Origin: DASRFS01 sp035260725
Lineage (GTDB): Bacteria > Patescibacteriota > Microgenomatia > Levybacterales > UBA12049
Reading direction: 5' to 3'
Length of the DNA: 7,071 bases
NCBI GenBank assembly: GCA_035260725.1
Contig: DATFUR010000041.1
Location: forward strand, 1 to 7,071
Position 1 is the first letter of the stretch; every line of letters begins with the position of its first letter. Both the position numbers and the translations under genes were made by a program. This document shows positions 1-5,605 of the stretch, piece by piece. Under the pieces are notes generated by a model. It did no database searches, was not told where the DNA came from, and was given only the letters and a program-made list of their open reading frames with translations.

Positions 1-142
1 ATATTAGTTTCTTCACAATTCAAGTGTAGATAGAATTGATTACCAAATCAAGAGGTTATCCTCATAGGCTACAGACTAAAAAATACTTAAGGCTTGTACT
101 CAAGCAAACCTAAATATTTAACACACCAACGATTTTCTTAAG
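1..142. other. Left-edge non-coding stretch with small hairpins
   Basis: No convincing coding sequence is visible here. The stretch lies downstream of the minus-strand gene ending at 143. It contains two small perfect inverted repeats close together: a 6-bp stem (TTGATT, 36-41, with AATCAA, 46-51, loop ACCA) and a 4-bp stem (GAGG, 52-55, with CCTC, 60-63, loop TTAT). Neither is followed by a T-run on either strand, so neither looks like an intrinsic terminator. The stems are short and could be chance in AT-rich DNA. Confidence 0.4.
78..105 (-). terminator. Possible weak terminator after the Gly-rich membrane protein gene
   Basis: On the minus strand, about 40 nt past the stop codon of the gene ending at 143, a 5-bp stem (GCTTG/CAAGC, arms at 101-105 and 92-96) encloses a 4-nt loop. 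It is followed by a run of six T (the A-run at 78-83 on the plus strand). The stem is short and the T-run begins 8 nt after it rather than immediately. It is in the right place and orientation to end the 845-143 transcription unit, but it is a poor match to a classical intrinsic terminator. Confidence 0.3.
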
Positions 143-451
143 CTATGGCAACTTTGGTACGCTAGGTATAGCTGTAGGAATAACCGATGGAACTGGTGGT
201 ATTGAAACGTTTGGAAGTATTTGATTGCTTCCTCCTGTACCGCCTGCTCCTCCGGCTCCACCTTGGCTACCTGTTCCAGTACCCGATTGGGAAGGATTGG
301 TGCTTCCGGCTCCGTTAGGAGACCCCGCTCCTTGTCCGCTGGTACCTGTTTGCGTACCTTTAGAACCAAGAAAATTTTGTAAAGATCCTGTAAACCACAG
401 AAATGCCAGAAGTAATAATACAATTATCGCGCCGATAACAGTTCTTGACAT
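143..451 (-). CDS. Small single-pass membrane protein with Gly/Ser/Thr-rich linker and Pro-rich tail
   Basis: The 102-residue protein has one hydrophobic helix at about residues 5-22, with Arg3 just before it. A low-complexity stretch rich in Gly, Ser, Thr and Asn follows (about 30-76), then a short tail (about 79-102) in which Pro alternates with Ile, Val and Ser. This suggests an anchored protein with a flexible exported stalk. The orientation is inferred from length, since there are few charges. The family is not recognised. The start is well supported by a Shine-Dalgarno of GGGAGGTG, 6 nt upstream of the ATG. The gene follows the PF04020 gene by 61 nt on the same strand and may share its transcript. 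The linker is more GC-rich than its surroundings because of its Gly codons. The proline-rich reading frame on the opposite strand is a shadow of this linker. Confidence 0.75.
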   Translation of the reverse strand: MSRTVIGAIIVLLLLAFLWFTGSLQNFLGSKGTQTGTSGQGAGSPNGAGSTNPSQSGTGTGSQGGAGGAGGTGGSNQILPNVSIPPVPSVIPTAIPSVPKLP

Positions 452-457
452 TTAATT

Positions 458-465
458 CACCTCCC
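458..465 (-). promoter_or_regulatory. Strong Shine-Dalgarno for the gene starting at 451
   Basis: The minus strand reads GGGAGGTG, then AATTAA, then ATG: a near-perfect anti-16S match at 6-nt spacing. It fixes the start at 451. It is also notable because most other first genes in this window lack a ribosome-binding site and appear leaderless. This shows that the host's ribosomes do use Shine-Dalgarno signals. Confidence 0.8.
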
Positions 466-512
466 TTCCAAATTATTTACGAAAATCAAATATGTTTTTA
501 ATATACAAAGGT

Positions 513-845
513 TCAGGCAATAGTGTGAAGAAACGAATTTATAATAGATAAAACAACGCTAAATATGAGAGCCCACCAAAATCCGTCGACGTTAAAACCG
601 GGTACTAAATTTGCCGCAAGGAGAATAACCACTGCATTAATTACAAGTGTAAATAATCCCAAGGTCAGAATATTGATTGGCAGTGTAAGAATAAGAAGAA
701 TAGGCTTGAGAACTGCATTTATAATGCCCAAAACTACTGCAGCAACAAGGGCCGCAGTAAAGCTTGCCACATGAACCCCTGGCAATAGGTAGGCAGATGC
801 CAAAATTGCTAATGCGCTTACTATCCAATTTATAAGTAAACTCAT
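513..845 (-). CDS. Phage holin family (PF04020, YvlD-like) four-helix membrane protein
   Basis: The 110-residue, almost wholly hydrophobic protein has four predicted membrane helices (about 4-22, 28-48, 50-77 and 88-108). The centre carries the family hallmark, an Asn-x-x-Leu-Lys-Pro-Ile-Leu stretch (about 43-50) running into Leu-Pro-Ile-Asn-Ile-Leu-Thr-Leu-Gly-Leu-Phe (about 55-65) and a second Ile-Asn (69-70). Length and layout match PF04020, annotated as 'phage holin family' or 'mycobacterial 4 TMS phage holin' and including YvlD. The holin label is by similarity only: these proteins are widespread chromosomal genes of unknown function, and no phage gene lies nearby. The ATG at 845 lies 6 nt after a CATAAT box with TTGACA upstream, so the mRNA is probably leaderless. 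The gene stops with TGA. Confidence 0.88.
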   Translation of the reverse strand: MSLLINWIVSALAILASAYLLPGVHVASFTAALVAAVVLGIINAVLKPILLILTLPINILTLGLFTLVINAVVILLAANLVPGFNVDGFWWALIFSVVLSIINSFLHTIA

Positions 846-851
846 AAAATT

Positions 852-881
852 ATTATGATCTTATCCCGTACTTTTTGTCAA
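852..881 (-). promoter_or_regulatory. Promoter of the PF04020 gene, leaderless layout
   Basis: On the minus strand a perfect -35 box TTGACA (876-881) is followed after 18 nt by the -10 box CATAAT (852-857, 5 of 6 consensus). The ATG at 845 begins 7 nt past the end of the -10 box, exactly where transcription should start. No space is left for a Shine-Dalgarno. It lies in the 82-nt gap after the ABC ATPase gene, so the holin-family gene is its own transcription unit. Confidence 0.72.
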
Positions 882-927
882 TTATCTTTACCGTCCATGA
901 AGCCATTAGAACTTAACTTATGGTTTA

Positions 928-1650
928 CTAGCTTGTCTTAATAAGATTCTCGAGCTTATCCTCAAGAGAATAGAATTCTTTTGAGCGAAGATTTCGGGGG
1001 CGTTTTAACTTATTTTCAATTAATGACTTTACTCTACCGGGTCCGGAAGTCATTACAATAATTTTGTCGGAAAGTTCGATTGCTTCCTCAACTAAATGGG
1101 TAACTAAAATTATCGTTATTTGTCTTTTTTTCCAAATAGATAAAATAAGACTTCTTAAATTTTCAGCAGTAAATTCATCTAAAGAAGAAAAGGGTTCATC
1201 GAGTAAAAGTACATTTGGAGAAATAGCCAAAGCTCTTGCTATTCCTACTCTTTGCTTCATTCCACCGGATAATTCCTTAGGGTGTTTATTTTCAAAACCC
1301 AAAAGCCCCACTTCTTTTATAAGTTCTTTTGCAACTTCGTGCCTTTTGCTTTTTACGATACTTTTCATTTTAAGCCCAAACTCTATATTTTCTAAAACCG
1401 TAAGATATGGGAAAAGTGCAAAGCTCTGAAATACAAAGCCGATTGTTTTTTCCTCCTTCCAAATTACAGATCCCGAAGTAGGACTTTCTAATCCTGCCAA
1501 TATTCTAAGAAGGGTTGATTTGCCACAACCTGATGGACCGATAACTACGGCAAACTCTCCTTTATCAATCTCAAATGATACGTTTTCTAAAGCAGTTATC
1601 TCCTGTGAATCAAGGGTAAATTTCTTTCCAATATTTTTTGCCTGCATCAT
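928..1650 (-). CDS. ABC transporter ATP-binding protein, NitT/TauT (SsuB/TauB/NrtD) type
   Basis: This is the cytoplasmic ATPase that powers the permease encoded just upstream. In the 240-residue form all ABC motifs are present: Walker A GPSGCGKST (about 38-46), Q-loop Gln in FQSFALFP (75), signature LSGGMKQR (127-134), Walker B VLLLDEPF (147-154), D-loop SSLD and H-loop His185. The C-terminal part, with a Lys-Arg-Pro-Arg stretch then Arg-Ser-x-Glu-Phe-Tyr, is typical of nitrate/sulfonate/taurine-type ATPases, but the substrate cannot be read from it. The open frame extends to 1698, inside the permease gene. The ATG at 1650, or the adjacent ATG at 1647, is preferred because it follows the permease TAA by 2 nt and puts the conserved fold near the N-terminus. 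Translation is probably coupled to the permease. The Shine-Dalgarno is weak (AAGAG). Confidence 0.92.
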   Translation of the reverse strand: MMQAKNIGKKFTLDSQEITALENVSFEIDKGEFAVVIGPSGCGKSTLLRILAGLESPTSGSVIWKEEKTIGFVFQSFALFPYLTVLENIEFGLKMKSIVKSKRHEVAKELIKEVGLLGFENKHPKELSGGMKQRVGIARALAISPNVLLLDEPFSSLDEFTAENLRSLILSIWKKRQITIILVTHLVEEAIELSDKIIVMTSGPGRVKSLIENKLKRPRNLRSKEFYSLEDKLENLIKTS

Positions 1651-1652
1651 AT

Positions 1653-2381
1653 TTACTCTTGTTGATATTTTGTGCTCATATTTAAAAGCGAAAGCCAAAT
1701 GTATTTATTTATAATAAAGAGAATAAGAAGAAGAAGTAAAATTCCGATTACAAGAACGCCTGTTTGATTATTATTGCCCGCTGTTGATAAATAATTCCCA
1801 ACACCCGTGACATTAACAATAATCTCGGCTGCGATTATTGTTTCCCAAGCCTCTCCCCAAGCAACGATAGAACCCGTAACAATTGCAGGAAACAAAAGGG
1901 GTAAAAGAACATACAAAAAATAGTTTATTCCCCCGGCTCCAAAAATTTTTGAAGCCTCCATAAGATCAGTTTTTATTTGTTTTTGTGCCGAAAGAAGTGT
2001 AAAAAGAATCGGCCAAACCATCTCCAAAACCAGAATAATAATTACGTCAATAGAATTTCTCCCAAACCAAACAATAAGAAGAGGGAAAAGTGCAAAGGAT
2101 GGAAAACTTTGGAGTGCATCAAGGATAGGAATAAAAATAGACTCTAACGTTGTAGTTGAGGTTATTATAATTGTTGTAAATATAGCAATGGAAATTGCTA
2201 CCAAGTAAGCTACGATAACCCGCCAAAAACTTTCCAAAAATCCCAGGAAAAATTGTTTGGCGTCCAGAGTCGTAAAACCTAATATCAGTATTAGGGCAAC
2301 CAGCAAAATTGTGAAAATAACAGAAATTTTTACAACGTGCTTTCTTTTGCGTATTGTCTTAATGTTGTGTGTATACCGCAC
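1653..2381 (-). CDS. ABC transporter permease, NitT/TauT or COG4986-like type
   Basis: This inner-membrane channel subunit of 242 residues has a basic N-terminus, a first helix at about 18-36 and roughly five further helices, as expected for a BPD_transp_1 permease (PF00528). The ATPase-docking EAA loop is clear at about 142-161: Glu-Ala-Ser at 142-144, Gly148, and Leu-Leu-Pro at 159-161. The block from Leu-Gln-Ser-Phe-Pro (90-94) to Trp-Phe-Gly (105-107) is typical of SsuC/TauC/NrtB proteins. The C-terminal third (Ala-Trp-Gly-x-Ala-Trp near 174-179, Ala-Ala-Glu near 184-186, Gly-Val-Gly-Asn-Tyr near 193-197) also recalls the COG4986 anion permeases, which are normally duplicated; only one unit is present here. 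The start is GTG at 2381, placed 6 nt after a TATAAT box. The ATPase follows 2 nt after the TAA stop. No substrate-binding protein is adjacent. Confidence 0.9.
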   Translation of the reverse strand: MRYTHNIKTIRKRKHVVKISVIFTILLVALILILGFTTLDAKQFFLGFLESFWRVIVAYLVAISIAIFTTIIITSTTTLESIFIPILDALQSFPSFALFPLLIVWFGRNSIDVIIILVLEMVWPILFTLLSAQKQIKTDLMEASKIFGAGGINYFLYVLLPLLFPAIVTGSIVAWGEAWETIIAAEIIVNVTGVGNYLSTAGNNNQTGVLVIGILLLLLILFIINKYIWLSLLNMSTKYQQE

Positions 2382-2387
2382 AACTTT

Positions 2388-2416
2388 ATTATAACGAAAA
2401 TATACCTATATGTAAC
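2388..2416 (-). promoter_or_regulatory. Promoter of the ABC transporter unit, leaderless GTG
   Basis: The minus strand has a perfect -10 box TATAAT (2388-2393) preceded at 17 nt by GTTACA (2411-2416, 4 of 6 matches to TTGACA). Only 6 nt (AAAGTT) separate the -10 box from the GTG start at 2381, so transcription should begin on the start codon. The promoter lies in the 97-nt gap after the MFS gene, so the permease and ATPase form a separate unit. Confidence 0.65.
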
Positions 2417-2478
2417 AAGGCACTGGAGTTTATTTAGAATTTTTTTTCAAAGAGTAAGATTGCCAGGCAAAAATTATA

Positions 2479-3720
2479 TCACTGCACAGGATCTGATTTT
2501 GCTTTTTCTTTTTTAGCAAGAAATATAAAAGGCAAAGCGGCGAATTGGAAAAAAGAAGCAAATAAATAAGACGTAGAATATCCCCAAACATCCGCCGCTC
2601 TTCCAAGCACAGGCTGGATGAAGATACCGCCTAATGACCCCATCATCGAATCAAAGGAGAGGACAGTTGCTCTTTGTTCGGAGGCAATTATACCGTTTAT
2701 ATAAGCTTGTCTTATGGGTGAGACTGCTGCAAATACAAGCCCCCAAAGAAAAATTAATAAAAGTACAAGTAAAAAGTTACTCACCAACGAAACTGCAATC
2801 AAAATAATGCCCGCAAAAAGCGTTCCGGTAATTAACGCGCTCGTTCTTGTCTTAAAAAGTTTTTTCAAATGCGGTGCGGTAATTCCTCCTGTAATCTGTG
2901 CTGTTGCGGCAATTGCTGCGACAAGTCCTGCGATTCCATAAGCTTTATTGTTTCCGTATAATTGAAGCAAAAAAGGCTGCAGCGCATAAAAAATATAAAA
3001 ACTTACGCCCGATACAAATGGCGCTGCGATCATAAGCCACCTGACAGGCGGATTTTTAAGGCCATTGTCTATTGATGCTACAAAAATCTTTTCCATTTCT
3101 TTAATTGGCTGCCCCATTCTTTTGGGCTTAAAGCCTAGATCTTTCATTAGGAAAAAAGCTGTAGCAAAATTTAAAATCAAAACTACAGATCTTAAAATGT
3201 AAGGCACGCCAAGATTGGTTAATTGGGCTATAACTCCTCCGGCAATTGATCCGATAAGCATTGCCGCGCCTCCTGCTATTTGCCCTTTTGCAAAAACAGA
3301 ATCCAAACTGCCTTTAAAATTTGTCGCTTTGAGTCCGTCAACAAGCCACGCCTCCAAAGCACCCGAGAAAAAGGTAAAACCTAAACCCAAAAGAATCGAA
3401 GAGGCCGCCCATCCCCAAAACGGACCATGTATCCGCCACATATAAAGATACAAAAGCGTAGAAACCGTCAGCGTAAATGCGCCAAGAAGATAAGATACCC
3501 TTCTGCCAAACGTATCGGCAATAATTCCGGTTGGAATTTCAAATATTACCTCGCCCAGCGTAAAAAAAGCATTTGCGGCAAAAGCCTGAAGATTGGTAAG
3601 GCCCGCATCGAGTAGGAAAATCGTGTTTATGCCCCATATAAAAGATGCAGCAAGTGTATTTCCTAAAACTAACGAGAGGTAAACTGCCTGGATACTTTGT
3701 GGTTTTCTTGGGCTTATCAC
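2479..3720 (-). CDS. Major facilitator superfamily (MFS) transporter
   Basis: This is a 12-helix secondary transporter of the inner membrane, about 413 residues long and so normal for the superfamily. The signature loop after helix 2 reads Glu-Ile-Pro-Thr-Gly-Ile-Ile-Ala-Asp-Thr-Phe-Gly-Arg-Arg (about 61-74), a good MFS motif A of the type seen in drug:proton antiporter-like members. A second half with repeated helices follows, as does a central cytoplasmic loop around Lys-Pro-Lys-Arg-Met-Gly. The C-terminus is Lys-rich and hydrophilic. The substrate is not predictable; efflux is one possibility. The frame is open to a GTG at 3744, but the GTG at 3720 is preferred because a TATAAT box lies inside the 8-codon extension, 7 nt before 3720, and neither start has a Shine-Dalgarno. 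The gene is divergent from the small gene at 3804 and stops with TGA. Confidence 0.9.
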   Translation of the reverse strand: MISPRKPQSIQAVYLSLVLGNTLAASFIWGINTIFLLDAGLTNLQAFAANAFFTLGEVIFEIPTGIIADTFGRRVSYLLGAFTLTVSTLLYLYMWRIHGPFWGWAASSILLGLGFTFFSGALEAWLVDGLKATNFKGSLDSVFAKGQIAGGAAMLIGSIAGGVIAQLTNLGVPYILRSVVLILNFATAFFLMKDLGFKPKRMGQPIKEMEKIFVASIDNGLKNPPVRWLMIAAPFVSGVSFYIFYALQPFLLQLYGNNKAYGIAGLVAAIAATAQITGGITAPHLKKLFKTRTSALITGTLFAGIILIAVSLVSNFLLVLLLIFLWGLVFAAVSPIRQAYINGIIASEQRATVLSFDSMMGSLGGIFIQPVLGRAADVWGYSTSYLFASFFQFAALPFIFLAKKEKAKSDPVQ

Positions 3721-3727
3721 AAAAGTT

Positions 3728-3733
3728 ATTATA
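3728..3733 (-). promoter_or_regulatory. -10 box of the MFS gene, leaderless GTG
   Basis: A perfect TATAAT on the minus strand ends 7 nt before the GTG at 3720, placing the transcription start on or next to that codon. No convincing -35 box is seen at 16-18 nt, so this promoter is weaker evidence than its neighbours, unless it depends on an activator. Confidence 0.55.
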
Positions 3734-3768
3734 TCAAAACTCACTAATCCATATGTTCTTAAGACCTC

Positions 3769-3798
3769 TTGACTTTAGAAATTAACTAGTTCTACAAT
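3769..3798 (+). promoter_or_regulatory. Promoter of the small gene at 3804
   Basis: The -35 box TTGACT (3769-3774, 5 of 6) and the -10 box TACAAT (3793-3798, 5 of 6) are separated by 18 nt. The GTG at 3804 lies 5 nt after the -10 box, so the transcript would be leaderless or nearly so. The promoter shares an 83-nt divergent region with that of the MFS gene, so a regulator bound here could affect both. Confidence 0.65.
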
Positions 3799-3803
3799 AA
3801 AGT

Positions 3804-4142
3804 GTGCTACACGAAAACCTAGAAGCAAAGTCATCCATGCCCCTAGAGGACTTTTTGAGAATGAGCAGGGCAAGAAGGGTGTTTCATCCAGAACCGGATC
3901 ATGCTACTAAAGGCGCTCCTTCCCGAAGTCTCGAACAGAAAGAACTAGTAATTCATTTATCTCATGTAAGAGAAAAGGCTCAACAAAAAATCGCAGAAGT
4001 CGACATGCGAGAAGCTTTGTCGGAACCGATCGAAACTATTCCAGACGAACATGTTAAACCCGAACCGTCGTTTTTGTGGGCTTTAGTTTCTCCAAAATAC
4101 TTAATCCTTCTGGCCTCTGACCAATCCTTATTTGTTGTTTAA
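3804..4142 (+). CDS. Hypothetical 112-residue soluble protein
   Basis: No family is recognised. The protein is hydrophilic and charged. An N-terminal part rich in Glu and Arg includes Met-Ser-Arg-Ala-Arg-Arg-Val-Phe (about 20-27). A probable helix follows (about 45-72), with alternating Glu, Lys, Gln and His. The Pro-rich segment after it (about 74-88) leads into a hydrophobic C-terminus (about 89-112) that might be a short amphipathic or membrane-associating helix. There is no signal peptide. The start is GTG at 3804, supported by a good promoter whose transcription start falls on it; an in-frame ATG at 3837 is the alternative. The stop TAA lies inside a perfect 14-bp palindrome. The gene stands alone, divergent from the MFS gene and convergent with the VOC operon. 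The promoter is the main reason to believe it is real. Confidence 0.6.
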   Translation: MLHENLEAKSSMPLEDFLRMSRARRVFHPEPDHATKGAPSRSLEQKELVIHLSHVREKAQQKIAEVDMREALSEPIETIPDEHVKPEPSFLWALVSPKYLILLASDQSLFVV

Positions 4143-4147
4143 ACAAC
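4134..4147. repeat. Perfect 14-bp palindrome over the stop codon
   Basis: GTTGTTTAAACAAC is its own reverse complement and contains the TAA stop (4140-4142) of the gene starting at 3804. It sits between two convergent genes. It has no loop and no following T-run, so it is not a normal intrinsic terminator. It could be a dimeric protein site or simply chance. Confidence 0.4.
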
Positions 4148-4208
4148 CTAGTAGAATAACTATTGAGATTTTCAGTGCAATCTGACTTTTGTAGGATTTT
4201 GGCTAGAA

Positions 4209-4631
4209 TTAATTTCCGGCGCCGGGATTTGCAGGGGCTTTTGTAATATCCATATGGACAACTTCCCAAAGGTGTCCGTCTAGATCTTCAAACGATCTGT
4301 TATACATCCAACCGTAGTCATCGGGATTTCTGTAGATTTTTCCGCCTGCTTCAATAGCTTTATTTACTAATTCATCCACATTTTCACGGGTTTCGACAGA
4401 TATTGCATTTATTACCTCCGAGGTTTTTGATGAATCGGCAATTTCTTTTTTAATAAAAGTTTTATAAAAAGGCTCTGTTACGAGCATGGCAAAAATATTT
4501 TCGCCCAATTCTAAAGCTCCAGCTTTTTCGTCGGTAAATTGGGGATTAAAACCAAACCCAAGCTTAGTCCAAAATTCCTTTGTTTTGTCTAAATCTTTAA
4601 CAGGTAGATTAACAAAAATTTGCTTAATCAT
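4209..4631 (-). CDS. VOC/glyoxalase-fold protein, COG3607-like
   Basis: The 140-residue protein has the two beta-alpha-beta-beta-beta modules of the vicinal oxygen chelate superfamily, which includes glyoxalase I, fosfomycin-resistance enzymes and dioxygenases. The N-terminus Phe-Val-Asn-Leu-Pro-Val-Lys-Asp-Leu (6-14), the Phe-Asn-Pro-Gln-Phe-Thr-Asp-Glu block (28-35), and the end Tyr-Gly-Trp-Met-Tyr-x-Arg-Ser-Phe-Glu-Asp-Leu-Asp-Gly-His-Leu-Trp-Glu (106-123) are characteristic of COG3607, often labelled 'glyoxalase/bleomycin resistance' without a proven substrate. Glu123 is at the usual C-terminal metal-ligand position. Its ATG overlaps the stop of the preceding VOC gene (ATGA, 4628-4631), so translation is coupled. 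It is the last gene of a three-VOC operon. Confidence 0.9.
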   Translation of the reverse strand: MIKQIFVNLPVKDLDKTKEFWTKLGFGFNPQFTDEKAGALELGENIFAMLVTEPFYKTFIKKEIADSSKTSEVINAISVETRENVDELVNKAIEAGGKIYRNPDDYGWMYNRSFEDLDGHLWEVVHMDITKAPANPGAGN

Positions 4632-5089
4632 TTTCCTTTTGCTGCTTTCTTTAAATCAGCGATAACAATCTTTTTCATCTGAAGAAAGGCTTTCATAGCT
4701 TTTTCAGTTTTTATTAATTCTCCTATATTTTCTGGGACAATTTGCCAGGAAACGCCAAATTTATCTTTACACCATCCGCACTGTTCATTTTCTGGATTTG
4801 CAGATAATTTCTCCCAGTAGGAATCAATTTCTGCCTGGTCTTTACAAAAAATTTGAAAAGAGATCGCTTCATTAATTTTAAAGAAAGGACCCCCATTTAA
4901 AGCAGTAAATGGTTGACCATTTATCTCAAAATTAACTAATAGAGTAGAACCTATTGGCTTGTTAGAAGGAGTTTCAGTCAGATATGGAACAACCTCTAAA
5001 ATTTTGGAGTTTGGAAAAATCGAGGTATAAAAATTAGCCGCTTCTTCAGATTCACTGTCAAACCACAAACATGGTGTTATTTTTTGCAT
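4628..5089 (-). CDS. VOC-fold protein, PhnB/3-demethylubiquinone methyltransferase-like (PF06983)
   Basis: The 153-residue protein begins Ile-Thr-Pro-Cys-Leu-Trp-Phe-Asp (4-11), then Glu-Glu-Ala-Ala-Asn-Phe-Tyr (15-21) and Phe-Pro-Asn-Ser-Lys-Ile (25-30). It continues with Phe-Thr-Ala-Leu-Asn-Gly-Gly-Pro (61-68) and ends its fold with Cys-Gly-Trp-Cys-Lys-Asp-Lys-Phe-Gly-Val-Ser-Trp-Gln (104-116). This is the standard pattern of PF06983/COG3865 proteins. The methyltransferase name is historical: these small proteins have no SAM-binding domain and their activity is generally unknown. The Cys-Gly-Trp-Cys pair is usual for the subfamily. The start lies 2 nt after the stop of the upstream VOC gene, and its own stop overlaps the next gene's start. 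The C-terminus is Lys-rich. Confidence 0.9.
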   Translation of the reverse strand: MQKITPCLWFDSESEEAANFYTSIFPNSKILEVVPYLTETPSNKPIGSTLLVNFEINGQPFTALNGGPFFKINEAISFQIFCKDQAEIDSYWEKLSANPENEQCGWCKDKFGVSWQIVPENIGELIKTEKAMKAFLQMKKIVIADLKKAAKGK

Positions 5090-5091
5090 AG

Positions 5092-5514
5092 TTATTTTAC
5101 TTCCATCCTTTCCAGAGGCTGGAGCATGCCGACGTGGTTTCCTTCACTATCTATAAATGAAACGTAAAGTCCAACACCCGGAATATCATCAATAGGTCCC
5201 GAAGCACCGCCGAGCACTTTGCCGCCGGCTTCTTCAACTCCCTTAATAGATTCCTCAAGATTATCAACAGAAATTACCAAATGAGGAATATTGGAACCTT
5301 CTTTATCCTGGTAATCAAAAAATCCTCCATTGATAGCTCCCGGAGTTTTTATCATACCTTTATCATCGGTTTCAGTGGTGTTTGCCAAAAGGTAATTACC
5401 CATTTCGGAACCCAATTTTTGCATTTTCCATCCAAAAACTTTGGAATAAAAATCAGAAACCCTCTTTTTGTCTTTGGCGGGCATTTCAAAATGGACAACG
5501 GGATTCATTTTCAT
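5092..5514 (-). CDS. VOC/glyoxalase-fold protein, COG3324-like
   Basis: The 140-residue protein starts Asn-Pro-Val-Val-His-Phe-Glu-Met-Pro (4-12), followed by Asp-Phe-Tyr-Ser-Lys-Val-Phe-Gly-Trp (21-29), the Gly-Ala-Ile-Asn-Gly-Gly-Phe motif (59-65), His78 at the start of module two, and the closing Phe-Ile-Asp-Ser-Glu-Gly-Asn-His-Val-Gly-Met-Leu-Gln (120-132). This matches COG3324 lactoylglutathione lyase-like proteins. His8 and His78 are possible metal ligands. The usual C-terminal Glu position holds Gln132, common in this subfamily, so true glyoxalase I activity is unlikely to be safely inferred. It is the first gene of the operon. ATG at 5514 is chosen; a second in-frame ATG is at 5508. 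No clear Shine-Dalgarno precedes either. Confidence 0.9.
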   Translation of the reverse strand: MKMNPVVHFEMPAKDKKRVSDFYSKVFGWKMQKLGSEMGNYLLANTTETDDKGMIKTPGAINGGFFDYQDKEGSNIPHLVISVDNLEESIKGVEEAGGKVLGGASGPIDDIPGVGLYVSFIDSEGNHVGMLQPLERMEVK

Positions 5515-5543
5515 AAGTAGGGTTTGCCATTTAATCCATTAAT

Positions 5544-5572
5544 AATTTAACTAGTCTGCGCAATTTAGTCAA
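5544..5572 (-). promoter_or_regulatory. Probable promoter of the VOC operon
   Basis: On the minus strand TTGACT (5567-5572, 5 of 6) and TAAATT (5544-5549, 4 of 6) are separated by 17 nt. Transcription would start near 5537, leaving a leader of roughly 23 nt before the ATG at 5514. Unlike the other promoters here it does not give a leaderless mRNA, yet the leader has no clear Shine-Dalgarno. Confidence 0.5.
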
Positions 5573-5605
5573 TGCTTAATAATGTAATAAACGCGTTAGA
5601 GATGG

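Noticed and set aside
118..423. Second minus-strand frame over the same linker
   Set aside because: It overlaps the supported gene in another frame and its N-terminus has mixed composition. The Shine-Dalgarno belongs to the gene starting at 451.
225..455. Plus-strand proline-rich frame
   Set aside because: It is the complement of the Gly/Ser-rich linker of the minus-strand gene at 143-451, which has a strong Shine-Dalgarno. Repetitive codons keep the opposite frame open by chance.
513..845. Prophage or lysis module suggested by the 'holin' name
   Set aside because: PF04020 proteins are common chromosomal membrane proteins, and no endolysin, capsid, integrase or other phage gene is present.
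1064..1429. Plus-strand open frame inside the ABC ATPase gene
   Set aside because: It is antisense to the conserved Walker B and signature region, with no promoter or recognisable protein.
1651..1698. Extended N-terminus of the ABC ATPase to 1698
   Set aside because: The extra 16 residues lie inside the permease coding sequence and precede the normal start of the fold. The ATG at 1650 directly after the permease stop is the natural coupled start.
2714..3615. Plus-strand open frames inside the MFS gene
   Set aside because: They lie wholly within a clear MFS transporter on the other strand and show no family features, only the complements of hydrophobic codons.
4054..4269. Minus-strand frame bridging the 3804 gene and the last VOC gene
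   Set aside because: It overlaps two better supported genes, lacks a ribosome-binding site or -10 box and has an unlikely Lys/Arg/Thr composition.
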